Shown: positions 41,202 to 50,020 of the stretch, piece after piece | Layout of the letters: each line of letters begins with the position of its first letter | Numbering within the stretch: the stretch's first letter is position 1 | Assembly (NCBI GenBank): GCA_965208815.1 | Contig: OZ242357.1 | Location: 868,001 to 932,000 of the forward strand | DNA from: Bin55 sp009840545 | GTDB taxonomy: Bacteria > Pseudomonadota > Gammaproteobacteria > Pseudomonadales > Azotimanducaceae | Direction: 5' to 3' | Length of the DNA: 64,000 bases | Made by a program: the position numbers and the translations under genes | The notes under the pieces: generated by a model | What the model saw: only the letters and a program-made list of their open reading frames with translations | Told to the model about the DNA's origin: nothing | Database searches by the model: none

Positions 41202-43139
41202 CTACGAACCAACGACTCCGCCGTCTCTCCTAGTAATGACTACGGTACAGTCTCGTGGGACATTCGGGCCTGCGATGCCAGGAAACTCTTGCGTATCTAA
41301 AGAGGTCTCGAAATTGTCCCAACCCGGGTGCTGAATATTGATGAACATCGTCTTGTGATCAGGAGTAAATGCAATACCAGTAATCTCACAGTCTTCTACT
41401 CCAGTGAACAATCTGTGAATTTCTCCGGTTGAGGCGTCGGCAACCAATAGTTGATTGCAGATCGACCGCTCACCTTCCCCTTGTGAACCGTCGGTTTGTA
41501 TGAATAGTCTGCCGTCAGCGTCTGCATACAATCCATCGGGATTGCCAAACATCTCTTCAGTGTCTTGAGTGGAGCTTGCTAGCTTCCACACTTCCCACTC
41601 GAAGGTTGTGCCAGTGTGTGTATCGGCATCCTTCCACTTGAGGATGTGTCCAAAATTATTGGGCGATTCAGGATTTGCGGCGTTTGTTCCCGTTTTTGAA
41701 GAATTGCTGGTAAGTGTTCCGTAGACGTACTCATCGGGAGCAACTGTAATCCACTCGGGTCTGTCCATTTTTGTTGCCCCGACGATATCTCCGGCAATTC
41801 TTGCGTGAACGAGTAGATCTGCCTCGTCGTCGAAACGATCTGCCAATTCGTCGTTGTCCATTGTCAGTGGCACCCACTCACCGGTGAAATCATCATTAAA
41901 TTTGGCAACGTAGAGCTGTCCTGTAGCCAAAGGAGACTCCTCCCGTTCCATCATGTCTTTGTAGCTCTCGGCACTCACAAACTTGTAGATGTACTCGTCG
42001 CCACTGTCGTCCCCCATGTACACCACGATTCTGTCGTCCAATCCAACTGCTACAGCCGCTCCTTCATGACGAAATCGGCCAAGGGCTGTGTGTTTGACGG
42101 GCACATGTTCTGGATCGTGAGGATCAATCTCTACCACCCAACCAAATCTATTTCCTTCGTTGGGATAGTTACGGCTTGACAGCCTAAAGCGTGCGTCACG
42201 CCTAAACCAACCATAGCCGTCGCCCGCTGAATACGTCAGTCCATAACGCCAGTTTTCCTCACTGTAGGGCGTTTCACTAAAGTACTGGTGAAAGTTTTCC
42301 TCGCAGGTCAAGTATGTACCCCATGGTGTGAATCCGTTAGCACAGTTATTTAAAGTTCCTTTGGGTTCGTACTCGTCCCTGTTCTTGAGCAATGAGTGAT
42401 CGGCTGCTGGTCCGGAAAAAGTGACTGGCGTGTTTACGTGAATCCGGCGAGCTTTCTCGCCCTCGACAATCTGCCACTTGCCATCAATTTTCTCTACGTT
42501 CAATATCGAAACACCATGAGCATGTTGCGATGCTCTTACTTCTTCAAGCGAGCTAGGCGAATTCGCGTCGATTACACGCGAATTACTTCCGTACTCGTGA
42601 TTGATGACTAGCACACCTCGTCGATTCATCGGTGGGTCGGTCTCGTCCACATCTTCGGTTGCGCCTGTGGAGCCGTCCTCCGAATCGTCGTCGTCGGATG
42701 GTATGTCGTCAGGATGTGCAAAGAACCACATTCCATCGTGTCCAATGCCGATCTGCAGCTCTTGATCATCTGCAGATGGCGGGTGAGAAAACGCGGGACC
42801 GTCCGGTTGGATCGGTTCTCCCCATGGAAAGATGAGATCAAACTCGTAGTCTTCGGAAACTAGCGGCCAGTTTGTTTGACTTGCCGCTCTTTCAACCGTG
42901 ATTGCTTCGAAATCGATTAGGGGAGTCGTGTTCTCATCGGAATCGCCGTTGTCTTGGGCACGTAAACCCAATGGTTTGCCGAAGATGCCAATTGCCGCTA
43001 GACCGACTCCTCCGCGCAAAACCGAACGACGCGCCACCGCAGTTTCGAGAATGTCTGCAAAAGAACGTTGATTGTCCGGAGAGATTCTTTCGAACTTGGT
43101 GATGTTCCGAGGCTTTTCTACGTTGCCTTTCTCTTTCAC
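41202..43139 (-). CDS. PhoX-family (DUF839) alkaline-phosphatase-like exported protein
   Basis: A 645-residue Tat substrate. The twin-arginine signal reads ARRSVLRGGVGLAAIG around residues 36-51. The PhoX/DUF839 beta-propeller signatures include VINHEYGSNSR, TCEENFHQYF, GRFRHEGAAVAVG, YMGDDSGDEYIYKFV, NPDGLYADADGRLFIQTDG and FINIQHPG. PhoX is a Ca/Fe phosphatase that releases phosphate from organic esters. An acidic insertion (DDIPSDDDDSEDGST to DETD, about residues 144-170) is unusual. I could not find a convincing Pho box in the 260 bases upstream. Function as a true phosphatase is likely but not certain within this family. Confidence 0.88.
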   Translation of the reverse strand: MKEKGNVEKPRNITKFERISPDNQRSFADILETAVARRSVLRGGVGLAAIGIFGKPLGLRAQDNGDSDENTTPLIDFEAITVERAASQTNWPLVSEDYEFDLIFPWGEPIQPDGPAFSHPPSADDQELQIGIGHDGMWFFAHPDDIPSDDDDSEDGSTGATEDVDETDPPMNRRGVLVINHEYGSNSRVIDANSPSSLEEVRASQHAHGVSILNVEKIDGKWQIVEGEKARRIHVNTPVTFSGPAADHSLLKNRDEYEPKGTLNNCANGFTPWGTYLTCEENFHQYFSETPYSEENWRYGLTYSAGDGYGWFRRDARFRLSSRNYPNEGNRFGWVVEIDPHDPEHVPVKHTALGRFRHEGAAVAVGLDDRIVVYMGDDSGDEYIYKFVSAESYKDMMEREESPLATGQLYVAKFNDDFTGEWVPLTMDNDELADRFDDEADLLVHARIAGDIVGATKMDRPEWITVAPDEYVYGTLTSNSSKTGTNAANPESPNNFGHILKWKDADTHTGTTFEWEVWKLASSTQDTEEMFGNPDGLYADADGRLFIQTDGSQGEGERSICNQLLVADASTGEIHRLFTGVEDCEITGIAFTPDHKTMFINIQHPGWDNFETSLDTQEFPGIAGPNVPRDCTVVITRRDGGVVGS

Positions 43140-43362
43140 ATCTGTTTCATCAAATGGATACTTCCTTCAATTTTATGAGGATTTCGTCTCGAGTGAACTG
43201 ATTCCTATTTGTTAGATTTGTGTGTCGAACAGCTAGTAACGACCCGGACTGTAAGGTGGAATTCAGGAGAATAGACTGTTGTTGCAACTACGGGAATCTT
43301 CGTTCGAATCGGATTCATACTCACGCCGTGTACCAAAGTTCACCTAAAGAGGGGAAAGTAAA

Positions 43363-43410
43363 ATGAAGAGCAAACTTGTCGTATGTACCGCGAGGAATCG
43401 TTGTGATTGA
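43363..43410 (+). CDS. Short leader ORF overlapping the GST start
   Basis: A 15-residue frame (MKSKLVVCTARNRCD) starting with ATG at 43363 and stopping with TGA at 43408-43410, eight bases past the GST GTG start. AGGGG at 43350-43354 lies 8 bases ahead, a better ribosome site than most genes here have. It contains two cysteines. It could be a coupling leader or a chance ORF. Confidence 0.3.
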   Translation: MKSKLVVCTARNRCD

Positions 43411-44167
43411 TCTGTTCTATTGGCCAACCCCAAACGGCTGGAAGGTCACTATCATGCTTGAAGAGTGTGAACTCCCCTACAAAATTGTTCCGATTGACAT
43501 TGGTGGAGGAGACCAGTTCAAACCTGACTTTCTTCGCATTAGCCCCAACAACCGAATGCCAGCAATCATTGACTACGAACCTGCGGACGGAGGGGATCCC
43601 ATATCAGTGTTTGAGTCCGGGGCAATCTTGGAGTATCTAGCCGACAAAGTGGGAAAGTTTCTGCCACAAGAACCCCGAGAGCGTGCAAGGGTCTTGCAGT
43701 GGGTTCACTGGCAGATGGCGAACTTGGGTCCAATGATGGGCAATGCCAATCACTTTAAGAACTATGGTCGAAACATTGCGTCGGACCCCGCTCAGCTTGA
43801 GTACGGAGTCAAGCGATTTGTTGGTGAAGTGGATCGACTCTCGGGTGTCATGGATGCCCAGCTCTCTGTGAATGAGTTTCTAGCGGGTAGTGAGTTCACA
43901 ATTGCTGATATGGTTTCATGGCCGTGGGCACGACTGGTCGGTCGCATGCTCGATGAGTCTGCTTGGGAGACCTTTCCGAACTTGAAGCGCTGGGTGGACT
44001 TGATCCACCAAAGACCAGCGTGCTACAAGGGCTACCACGTAGGACGAGAGTTGGGGCAGCGCGAACTTTCCTCCGAAGAAGAAAAGAAACGTCGCGAAAT
44101 TCTCTTCAATCAAACCAATGAGAAAGTGAGGGCAGCAAGAGAGGAAGCTGCGAAAGCGGCCGGTTGA
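43403..44167 (+). CDS. Nu-class glutathione S-transferase (YfcG/YghU-like)
   Basis: A 254-residue GST. The opening IDLFYWPTPNGWKVTIMLEE and FLRISPNNRMPAIIDYEP are typical of Nu-class enzymes, which act as glutathione-dependent disulfide-bond reductases rather than classic transferases. The C-terminal helical domain includes GPMMGNANHFKNY and EFTIADMVSWPW. GTG at 43403 was chosen: GAGG lies 7 bases before it and the family starts at this point. A C-terminal extension is highly charged (SSEEEKKRRE). The deacylase gene follows after 138 bases. Confidence 0.9.
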   Translation: MIDLFYWPTPNGWKVTIMLEECELPYKIVPIDIGGGDQFKPDFLRISPNNRMPAIIDYEPADGGDPISVFESGAILEYLADKVGKFLPQEPRERARVLQWVHWQMANLGPMMGNANHFKNYGRNIASDPAQLEYGVKRFVGEVDRLSGVMDAQLSVNEFLAGSEFTIADMVSWPWARLVGRMLDESAWETFPNLKRWVDLIHQRPACYKGYHVGRELGQRELSSEEEKKRREILFNQTNEKVRAAREEAAKAAG

Positions 44168-44305
44168 TACGGCTTTCCAAGCCCGAGAGACAATTTCAAC
44201 AGCCTGAATTGAACTGCCCGTACCAACAGGGCGATCATCTAGCTACAGCGATCCAGAATCTAGTTCAGGTATGCTGTGCACTGTATTGCAACCCAAAGGA
44301 CCTAT

Positions 44306-46000
44306 ATGAGTCATTCCTTGATCATTTCCGGAGGCACGGTTGTCGACGGCACTGGCGCGGAAAGCAAAAAAGCAGATGTAGCCGTTGACGACGGCCGCAT
44401 CACAAGTATTGGCGATCTCTCTCAAGAAACTGCCGACCAAACGATTGATGCTACTGGCAAGCTTGTGACCCCGGGATTTGTCGATCTCCACACGCACTTG
44501 GACGCTCAAATCGGTTGGGATCCCGAGATGAAACCAAGCTCCTATCACGGAGTGACAACAGCATTAATTGGAAACTGTGGAGTAACGTTTGCCCCTTGCG
44601 GCTCGGAAAACAGACGTTACTTGGCAGAATTGATGGAAGCCGTTGAAGACATCGCGGCCAATGCGATCATGGACGGACTTCCGTGGAACTGGACAAGTTT
44701 TGGCGAATATCTCGACACGGTACAAACCCTCAATCCAGCACTGAATGTCGTGGGAATGTGCGGACACTCAGCAATTCGATTCGAAGCGATGGGCGACAAG
44801 AGCTGCGATGAAGGAGTGCAGGCAACTGAAGAAGAACTGGATCGCATCGTCGAACTGGTTAAGGAATCGGTCGAAGGTGGAGCTGTGGGCTTCTCTACCT
44901 CGAGATTCTTGGGTCATCGAGTCCCCGATGGGCGATTGACTCCTGGAACGTGGGCGGACGCAAGAGAAACAAGTGCAATTCAGAGGGCTGTTGTTGAAGC
45001 TGGAGGAAGAGGCGGACTCTTTCAAGTTGCTCCTGATATGCAGTCTCGCTCAAAGATTGAACGGGAAATGTTTGAAACTGGCGCGGAACTGGGCTGCCAA
45101 GTGCTGTTCTCTGGCGGAACCGGTCCACAAGGTGATGGAGGGGTTTCTTACTGGCAGGAGTTTCTCGGTCGAAATAACGAAGCGGGACGACGCATTACTT
45201 CCATTTGCCACACTAGACCAAGCGGTTCATTCTTTGGCCTTGCTCAGCAAGCTTTTCTGCGAACCGAGGGTTGGCGAGAACTCATGAAGTTGCCAACAAT
45301 CAAGGATCGCGTTGACACGTTGAAAGATCCCGCCACACGTAAGAAGTTGGTTGATGAAGCCAAAGAGGCTGGGGGTTTTGGACGTGTCGCGAGTATTTTG
45401 CATCCTATGGGAACCGACGAGTACCCAGACTTTGATTTGAACAACGAACGTAATCTCCAGAAGATTGCGGATGATCTGGGGCAAGATCCAGTCGATGTGT
45501 ATGTTGATCGATTGATCGCGTCAGAAGGAAAGGAGTTTTGGAATTTGTGGGCATTTGGCGGCGCGCTTCAAAACCAATGGAACTACATGCGATTACCTCA
45601 TGTTGTTCCGATGCTTGGAGATGCGGGCGCACACGTCGGACAGTTCACGGATGCGGACTCCCCAACCTTCCTTCTTGGCGAGTTGACCCGAGACCGCAAT
45701 GTCTACAGCTTGCCCGAAGCTGTATACCGCATCACCGGGAAATCGGCAGAAGTTCTTGGACTGAAGAAACGCGGGAACCTGAAAGAAGGTTGGCACGCGG
45801 ATATCAACGTCATTGACTATGAGAATCTCAAATCATGCCACCCTGAGTATGTGAGAGATTTCCCCCACAATGGCGGTCGAATTGTGACGAAGAGCGAAGG
45901 CTACGATGCGACGATTGTCGCCGGGCAAGTCGTCATTCAGGACGGACAGTACACTGGCAATCGTCCTGGTGAGGTCATTCGGGACTTCATTCGGAACTAA
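44306..46000 (+). CDS. N-acyl-D-amino-acid deacylase-family amidohydrolase
   Basis: A 564-residue protein of the D-aminoacylase/D-hydantoinase-like group. Metal and catalytic motifs: VDLHTHLDAQIGWDP, GNCGVTFAPC, and the C-terminal GDAGAHVGQFTDADSP. It also has GGAVGFSTSRFLGHRVPDG, matching the family's deacylase segment. Such enzymes release D-amino acids or act on related amides. ATG at 44306 follows AAAGGA at 44295-44300. The gene ends just before a strong terminator. Confidence 0.88.
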   Translation: MSHSLIISGGTVVDGTGAESKKADVAVDDGRITSIGDLSQETADQTIDATGKLVTPGFVDLHTHLDAQIGWDPEMKPSSYHGVTTALIGNCGVTFAPCGSENRRYLAELMEAVEDIAANAIMDGLPWNWTSFGEYLDTVQTLNPALNVVGMCGHSAIRFEAMGDKSCDEGVQATEEELDRIVELVKESVEGGAVGFSTSRFLGHRVPDGRLTPGTWADARETSAIQRAVVEAGGRGGLFQVAPDMQSRSKIEREMFETGAELGCQVLFSGGTGPQGDGGVSYWQEFLGRNNEAGRRITSICHTRPSGSFFGLAQQAFLRTEGWRELMKLPTIKDRVDTLKDPATRKKLVDEAKEAGGFGRVASILHPMGTDEYPDFDLNNERNLQKIADDLGQDPVDVYVDRLIASEGKEFWNLWAFGGALQNQWNYMRLPHVVPMLGDAGAHVGQFTDADSPTFLLGELTRDRNVYSLPEAVYRITGKSAEVLGLKKRGNLKEGWHADINVIDYENLKSCHPEYVRDFPHNGGRIVTKSEGYDATIVAGQVVIQDGQYTGNRPGEVIRDFIRN

Positions 46001-46041
46001 TCGGTTACTCGGCTCAAGTCATTCTTGGGCCAAAAAGTGAG

Positions 46042-46086
46042 AGGTGCGGGCGCCGTGGCTAACACGCCGCGTCCGCATCTTTTTTT
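46042..46086 (+). terminator. Rho-independent terminator of the deacylase gene
   Basis: AGGTGCGGGCGC at 46042 pairs with the stretch ending GTCCGCATCT at 46080 (about 12 bp with two G-T pairs, then an upper stem CGTG/CACG). A run of seven T (46080-46086) follows. It lies about 40 bases past the stop codon. Confidence 0.88.
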
Positions 46087-46243
46087 ATGTAAATAGCGCC
46101 TAGGATCACGTCTCTTCAACTTCACTCCTTATGCTCCGCCTTCGCATGTTCAACCTTGAGTGGTATTCACCAATGAAACATTTCAAGACGTAAAAGGTAT
46201 TTACTTAAAATCTCCGCCCCGCTGAACTTGGGTTTCCATTTCC

Positions 46244-47215
46244 GTGTATCAGATCCATGTTCAAGGACTCACCAAGTCTTACCGGATTGCCGAGCGACAG
46301 CCTGGAATGGTTGGAGCGGTCAAGAGCCTCTTTCACCGGACGTACCGAGACGTAGAAGCACTGAGAGGCATTGATTTCGACATTTCGCGAGGCGAAATGG
46401 TTGGATACATTGGTCCCAATGGGGCCGGAAAATCCACCACGATCAAGATACTCGCGGGCATATTGGTGCCTACTGGAGGTCGCTGTGTGGTGAATGGGGT
46501 GGTTCCGTGGCAAAGCAGAATAAGTTACGTTGCTCAAATTGGAGTGGTGTTCGGTCAACGAACACAACTGTGGTGGGATTTGCCCGTTGTTGAGTCGTTT
46601 GAGCTACTGCGAGAAATTTACAAAGTACCTAACAACCGTTTCAAAACGTCGCTTGCTGAACTAGTTGAACTACTGGATCTCTCCCCATTGCTTGACACAC
46701 CTGTCAGACAACTCAGTTTGGGCCAGCGAGTGAAATGCGATATAGCTTCCGCACTTCTTCACGAACCTCAAATTCTCTTTCTTGATGAACCAACAATTGG
46801 TCTCGATGCCGTGACCAAGGCAAGCGTGAGGGGATTTATCAAGGAGATCAATCGCAATCGAGACGTAACCGTATTGCTTACAACCCATGATTTAGGGGAC
46901 ATCGAAGCTCTTTGCAGAAGAGTAATCGTGATAAACGATGGAATTTGCTTATCTGACAGCTCCATCGATGAGTTGCGGAATCAGTATGTTCATGAAAAGC
47001 ACGTCGTCATCGAGTTTGGTAATTCTCCATGTCTCGAATCGATCCATCAAGACGATGTACTGAAATCGGAAGGCACACGTATTACTTTTCTTTGCACTTC
47101 CAACATTTCCGATTTTGTTGCTCAAATGACATCTCGATACGAAATCAAGGACATAACGATTGAGACTCCACCCATCGAGCGGGTTGTGACTGAGTTGTAC
47201 GAGAGCTCGAAGTAA
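46244..47215 (+). CDS. ABC-2 exporter ATP-binding protein
   Basis: A 323-residue ABC ATPase. Walker A is GPNGAGKSTT, signature LSLGQRVK, Walker B ILFLDEP, and the H-loop LLTTHDLGD. The N-terminal extension (SLFHRTYRDVEALRG) is typical of the DrrA/NodI-type subset that pairs with DUF990 permeases. The C-terminal 80 residues form a regulatory domain ending VTELYESSK. GTG at 46244 is the likely start (upstream ATG absent). It is followed immediately by two permease genes. Confidence 0.9.
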   Translation: MYQIHVQGLTKSYRIAERQPGMVGAVKSLFHRTYRDVEALRGIDFDISRGEMVGYIGPNGAGKSTTIKILAGILVPTGGRCVVNGVVPWQSRISYVAQIGVVFGQRTQLWWDLPVVESFELLREIYKVPNNRFKTSLAELVELLDLSPLLDTPVRQLSLGQRVKCDIASALLHEPQILFLDEPTIGLDAVTKASVRGFIKEINRNRDVTVLLTTHDLGDIEALCRRVIVINDGICLSDSSIDELRNQYVHEKHVVIEFGNSPCLESIHQDDVLKSEGTRITFLCTSNISDFVAQMTSRYEIKDITIETPPIERVVTELYESSK

Positions 47216-48046
47216 TTGACAGCTCTTGCTCTCAAGAGCTACATTGCCGTAGTCTCAACACGATTTCGCACGCTTCTGCAGTATCGAATTGCTGCCATTG
47301 CCGGCATCGTAACCCAAGTATTTTGGGGACTCATGAAACTCATGGTCTTCAGTGCGTTTTACGAGGTCGCGCAGGATCAACCTCCATTGTCGTTTGAATC
47401 TATTGTCGCCTATGTTTGGTTGGGTCAGTGTCTGTTTGCTTTGTTTCCCTACAACGTCGATCCCGATATGAGAGCAATGTTCAACTCTGGATCTGTCGCA
47501 TATGACATGTTGCGTCCGTTGAGTCTCTACGGCTATTGGTTTTCTCGAACTTTGGCGTTTCGAACCGCTCCAACAGTGTTGCGTCTAGTACCAGGTTTGT
47601 TTTTTGCATTTGTTGTATTGCGATTAGTAGGTTTGGACGAATGGGTAATGCCTCTACCGCCATCATTTGTAGCAGCGTTTTCTTTCTTCATTTCCATCCT
47701 GCTCACCGTGGCTCTCTCTGCTTCCATCATGATGCTTGTCAGTATTTCCATGTTTTGGCTTATCGATTCTCGAGGAATGGTGAATCTGACAGCAGGTGTC
47801 GTCTGGGTGTTGGGTGGCATGATCATTCCATTACCTCTATTTCCTGATTGGATGCAACCCTTTTTGAGTTGGCAACCATTTCGAGGATTGTGCGACATTC
47901 CTTTTCGCATCTATTCCGGTGACATTGCTGGGTTCGAAATCGTTGGTGAATTGATGTTTCAGCTGGCTTGGGTTGCCATCCTTGTACTTGCGGGAGCCTG
48001 GTTAATGCGGAGAGCTCAGGTCAAACTAACGGTTCAAGGTGGATGA
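47216..48046 (+). CDS. ABC-2 permease, DUF990-type, first subunit
   Basis: A 276-residue membrane protein with six hydrophobic helices, matching the ABC2_membrane_6 (DUF990) layout: an N-terminal FRTLLQYRIAAIAG, then a hydrophobic FWGLMKLMVFSAF, an internal DPDMRAMFNSG loop and the RPLSLYGYWFSRTL segment. TTG at 47216 follows the ATPase stop (47215) directly. Its end overlaps the second permease by 4 bases (ATGA). The exported substrate of this class (polyketide-like drugs or lipids) is unknown. Confidence 0.87.
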   Translation: MTALALKSYIAVVSTRFRTLLQYRIAAIAGIVTQVFWGLMKLMVFSAFYEVAQDQPPLSFESIVAYVWLGQCLFALFPYNVDPDMRAMFNSGSVAYDMLRPLSLYGYWFSRTLAFRTAPTVLRLVPGLFFAFVVLRLVGLDEWVMPLPPSFVAAFSFFISILLTVALSASIMMLVSISMFWLIDSRGMVNLTAGVVWVLGGMIIPLPLFPDWMQPFLSWQPFRGLCDIPFRIYSGDIAGFEIVGELMFQLAWVAILVLAGAWLMRRAQVKLTVQGG

Positions 48047-48849
48047 AAGCTGCAATTGGCCTGTTTATGAAGTATCTGGCGATCAGTGTCAGAGGCCAGA
48101 TGCAATATAGGGGATCGTTCGTTCTGTACGCCTTCGGGCAGTTCTTTACAACTGGAATTGAGGTTTTAGGAATTTGGGCTTTGTTCGACAGATTCGGCAA
48201 TCTCGGCGTGTGGACGCTTGCACACGTAGCTGTCTTCTATGGCAGCGTGAACATGGCTTTTGCTGTTGCCGATACGTTTAGTAGAGGATTTGACTCATTT
48301 GGGTCAGCTATGGTTAAAACTGGAGACTTCGACCGAATTCTTCTTCGACCAAGATCGACCGTATTTCAAATCGCGGGCCAGGATTTTCCTTTACACCGAA
48401 TTGGTCGATTCCTGCAAGGCGCTTTGGTGTTTGTGTATGGAATAGTCGTGCTCGACCTTGATTGGACTGCCATCCAGTTTTGCTTGCTGCTGCTGGCGTT
48501 TATTGGTATGTTTTTCTTTTTCTATGGGCTGATGATCTTTCAGGCAACGCTAAGCTTCTGGAGTACGGAATCGCTTGAAGTCATGAACGTGTTCGTCTAC
48601 GGCGGAGTAGAAGCTTGCCAATATCCGCTGTCGATCTACAGGGACTGGTTTCGCAGTTTCTTCACCTACGTGATTCCCCTTGGATGTGTTGCCTACTTTC
48701 CAATTGTCGGCGTACTTGGCGTTGACGATCCTTTAGGAAGCGGTCGAATTTTCCAGATGCTTGCTCCACTTGCCGGAATTGCGTTCTTCAGCCTTTCTCT
48801 CTTGTGCTGGAATTTCGGAGTTCGACACTACACATCTACAGGGTCGTAG
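48043..48849 (+). CDS. ABC-2 permease, DUF990-type, second subunit
   Basis: A 268-residue permease with six hydrophobic helices, a paralogue of the preceding gene: MKYLAISVRGQMQYRGSFVLYAFGQ, FDRFGNLGVWTLAHVAVFYG, DFDRILLRPRSTVFQIAGQDF and a C-terminal FFTYVIPLGCVAYFP block (the family's last helices). The ATG at 48043 overlaps the TGA of the first permease. Together with the ATPase this completes a three-gene exporter. No accessory gene follows closely. Confidence 0.86.
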   Translation: MKAAIGLFMKYLAISVRGQMQYRGSFVLYAFGQFFTTGIEVLGIWALFDRFGNLGVWTLAHVAVFYGSVNMAFAVADTFSRGFDSFGSAMVKTGDFDRILLRPRSTVFQIAGQDFPLHRIGRFLQGALVFVYGIVVLDLDWTAIQFCLLLLAFIGMFFFFYGLMIFQATLSFWSTESLEVMNVFVYGGVEACQYPLSIYRDWFRSFFTYVIPLGCVAYFPIVGVLGVDDPLGSGRIFQMLAPLAGIAFFSLSLLCWNFGVRHYTSTGS

Positions 48850-48933
48850 CCAATTCGGTGATTCGAGACAGAAGCTTACAATTTGAACCATGGTCACCAT
48901 GCGGGGTCAAAAGGATTTCTAGGTAAGTTTGCT

Positions 48934-49073
48934 ATGAAAAACCGTCTGCAAAACGACGACTGGCTGCAAGAACTCATTCCTTTTGGAAGAACTGCTTTTC
49001 AATAGTGCTTCTCGGTACCGGACTATTCACTGTGAATGCTGTTGTTTTTGTATTCCTTGGTCTGTTCCACTAG
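48934..49073 (+). other. Two short frames that join by a -1 shift into a 46-residue membrane peptide
   Basis: Frame 1 from ATG 48934 reads MKNRLQNDDWLQELIPFGRTAFQ then TAG at 49003. The -1 frame continues as SIVLLGTGLFTVNAVVFVFLGLFH to TAG at 49071, a single hydrophobic helix; a GTG at 49005 could also start it alone. AGGTAAG precedes the ATG. It may be a real small membrane protein needing a -1 slip at the TTTT run (48996-48999), a recent frameshift, or an assembly error. Confidence 0.35.
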
Positions 49074-49141
49074 CTCTTAGGTGTACAACTGACATGCGAC
49101 ATTTTTCGCTCGATTGCCTCAAGCTCCGTAAGCTCCGATAA

Positions 49142-49687
49142 GGAGCCAATAATGCAAAGACGGACGCTCCGGAAGAGTTCAACCGAACTGTTTCGTGGGG
49201 ACCCGATTACCCCGAAAGAGTGGTTCCAGCTGTACAAGTGCAGTTTAAGGTCAATTTCTCATGGAAGGGTACATTGGCGGAAAAAGTAACTCTGTACACC
49301 CTCAATCCCAAGGAGAGTAATTGGGGCTACGATTTCAAAGACAATGGCAAATATCTTGTGTTTGCACGTGCAATTGGGTCCAACGATGAAGAAAACACGG
49401 GCAACAAAGTGCATATTCGAACCAATTGGTGTTATCAGAATGTAGATTTAGAAAAGTTTTTCGGGACGAATGAAAAGTCCCCTCGCAAGGAATTACCCCT
49501 TCTCAGTGACGATGACCATCTTGATGAGCTAGTTGAGAGTATTCTAGAAAGGAGATCAAGCCCGTTTCTGCACGGTATTTGGAATGTGAACCAACTTAAT
49601 AGACAACTCGCTTTGCTCAAGTTGAAGGCCGAAGCCGGGGAAGAAAAGGATTTTCCAGCAGCCACTGAGAAAATGCCACAGCTTTAG
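49142..49687 (+). pseudogene. TIMP/NTR-like secreted protein, 5'-truncated duplicate
   Basis: The frame is open from 49142 (after TAA at 49139-49141) to 49687. Its first usable start is GTG at 49220 (155 residues). From 49142 it aligns with residues after the signal peptide of the intact gene at 50021-50695: WGPDYPERVVPAVQVQFKV versus WGPGFSGQTAPVLEVRFKV, GYDFKDNGKYLVFAR versus GYDFKKNEKYVVFAR, and WCYQNVDLE versus WCSQNLELG. It lacks the signal peptide and first CxxY segment of the intact copy. I therefore call it a decayed duplicate; a cytosolic short protein from GTG 49220 cannot be excluded. Confidence 0.6.
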
Positions 49688-50020
49688 CTCAGTAATGCTT
49701 GTGATTGACTCGGCACAGCTAGACTCAGCTGAAATTAGTGCTTCCAATTCACTAGTTCGACTTTCTAAGATTTCGAACGGATTCGAAACCAAGTGCTGAG
49801 AGCAGTGTAGATTGCAGGTCGAGTCGAGTGTAACCTGCCGTTGATACGTGACTGAACAGCAACTCTGGCACTTTCGTTTTTCATGCATTTTTCCATATCA
49901 ATTTCAACCTCTTCACGAGATCACAATATTCGGCAAGGCGACTGGTGCAAAATCACTCGACGGCGAAAAATTGCCACTCTTGCTTTTTACGCGATTTGGA
50001 AATAGGAGACACTGAAAAGT
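49688..50020. other. 333-bp gene-free stretch between the TIMP-like copies
   Basis: No credible gene on either strand. It presumably holds the promoter of the intact downstream copy. The AT-rich stretch around 49870-50010 has no -10/-35 pair I would defend. The ribosome site for 50021 (AGGAG at about 50003) is rather far from the ATG. Confidence 0.4.

Noticed and set aside
43140..43362. Pho box upstream of the PhoX-like gene
   Set aside because: I looked for paired CTGTCAT-like repeats and found none convincing.
47533..47910. A 125-codon frame antisense to the first ABC-2 permease
   Set aside because: Shadow of the permease; no family-like sequence.
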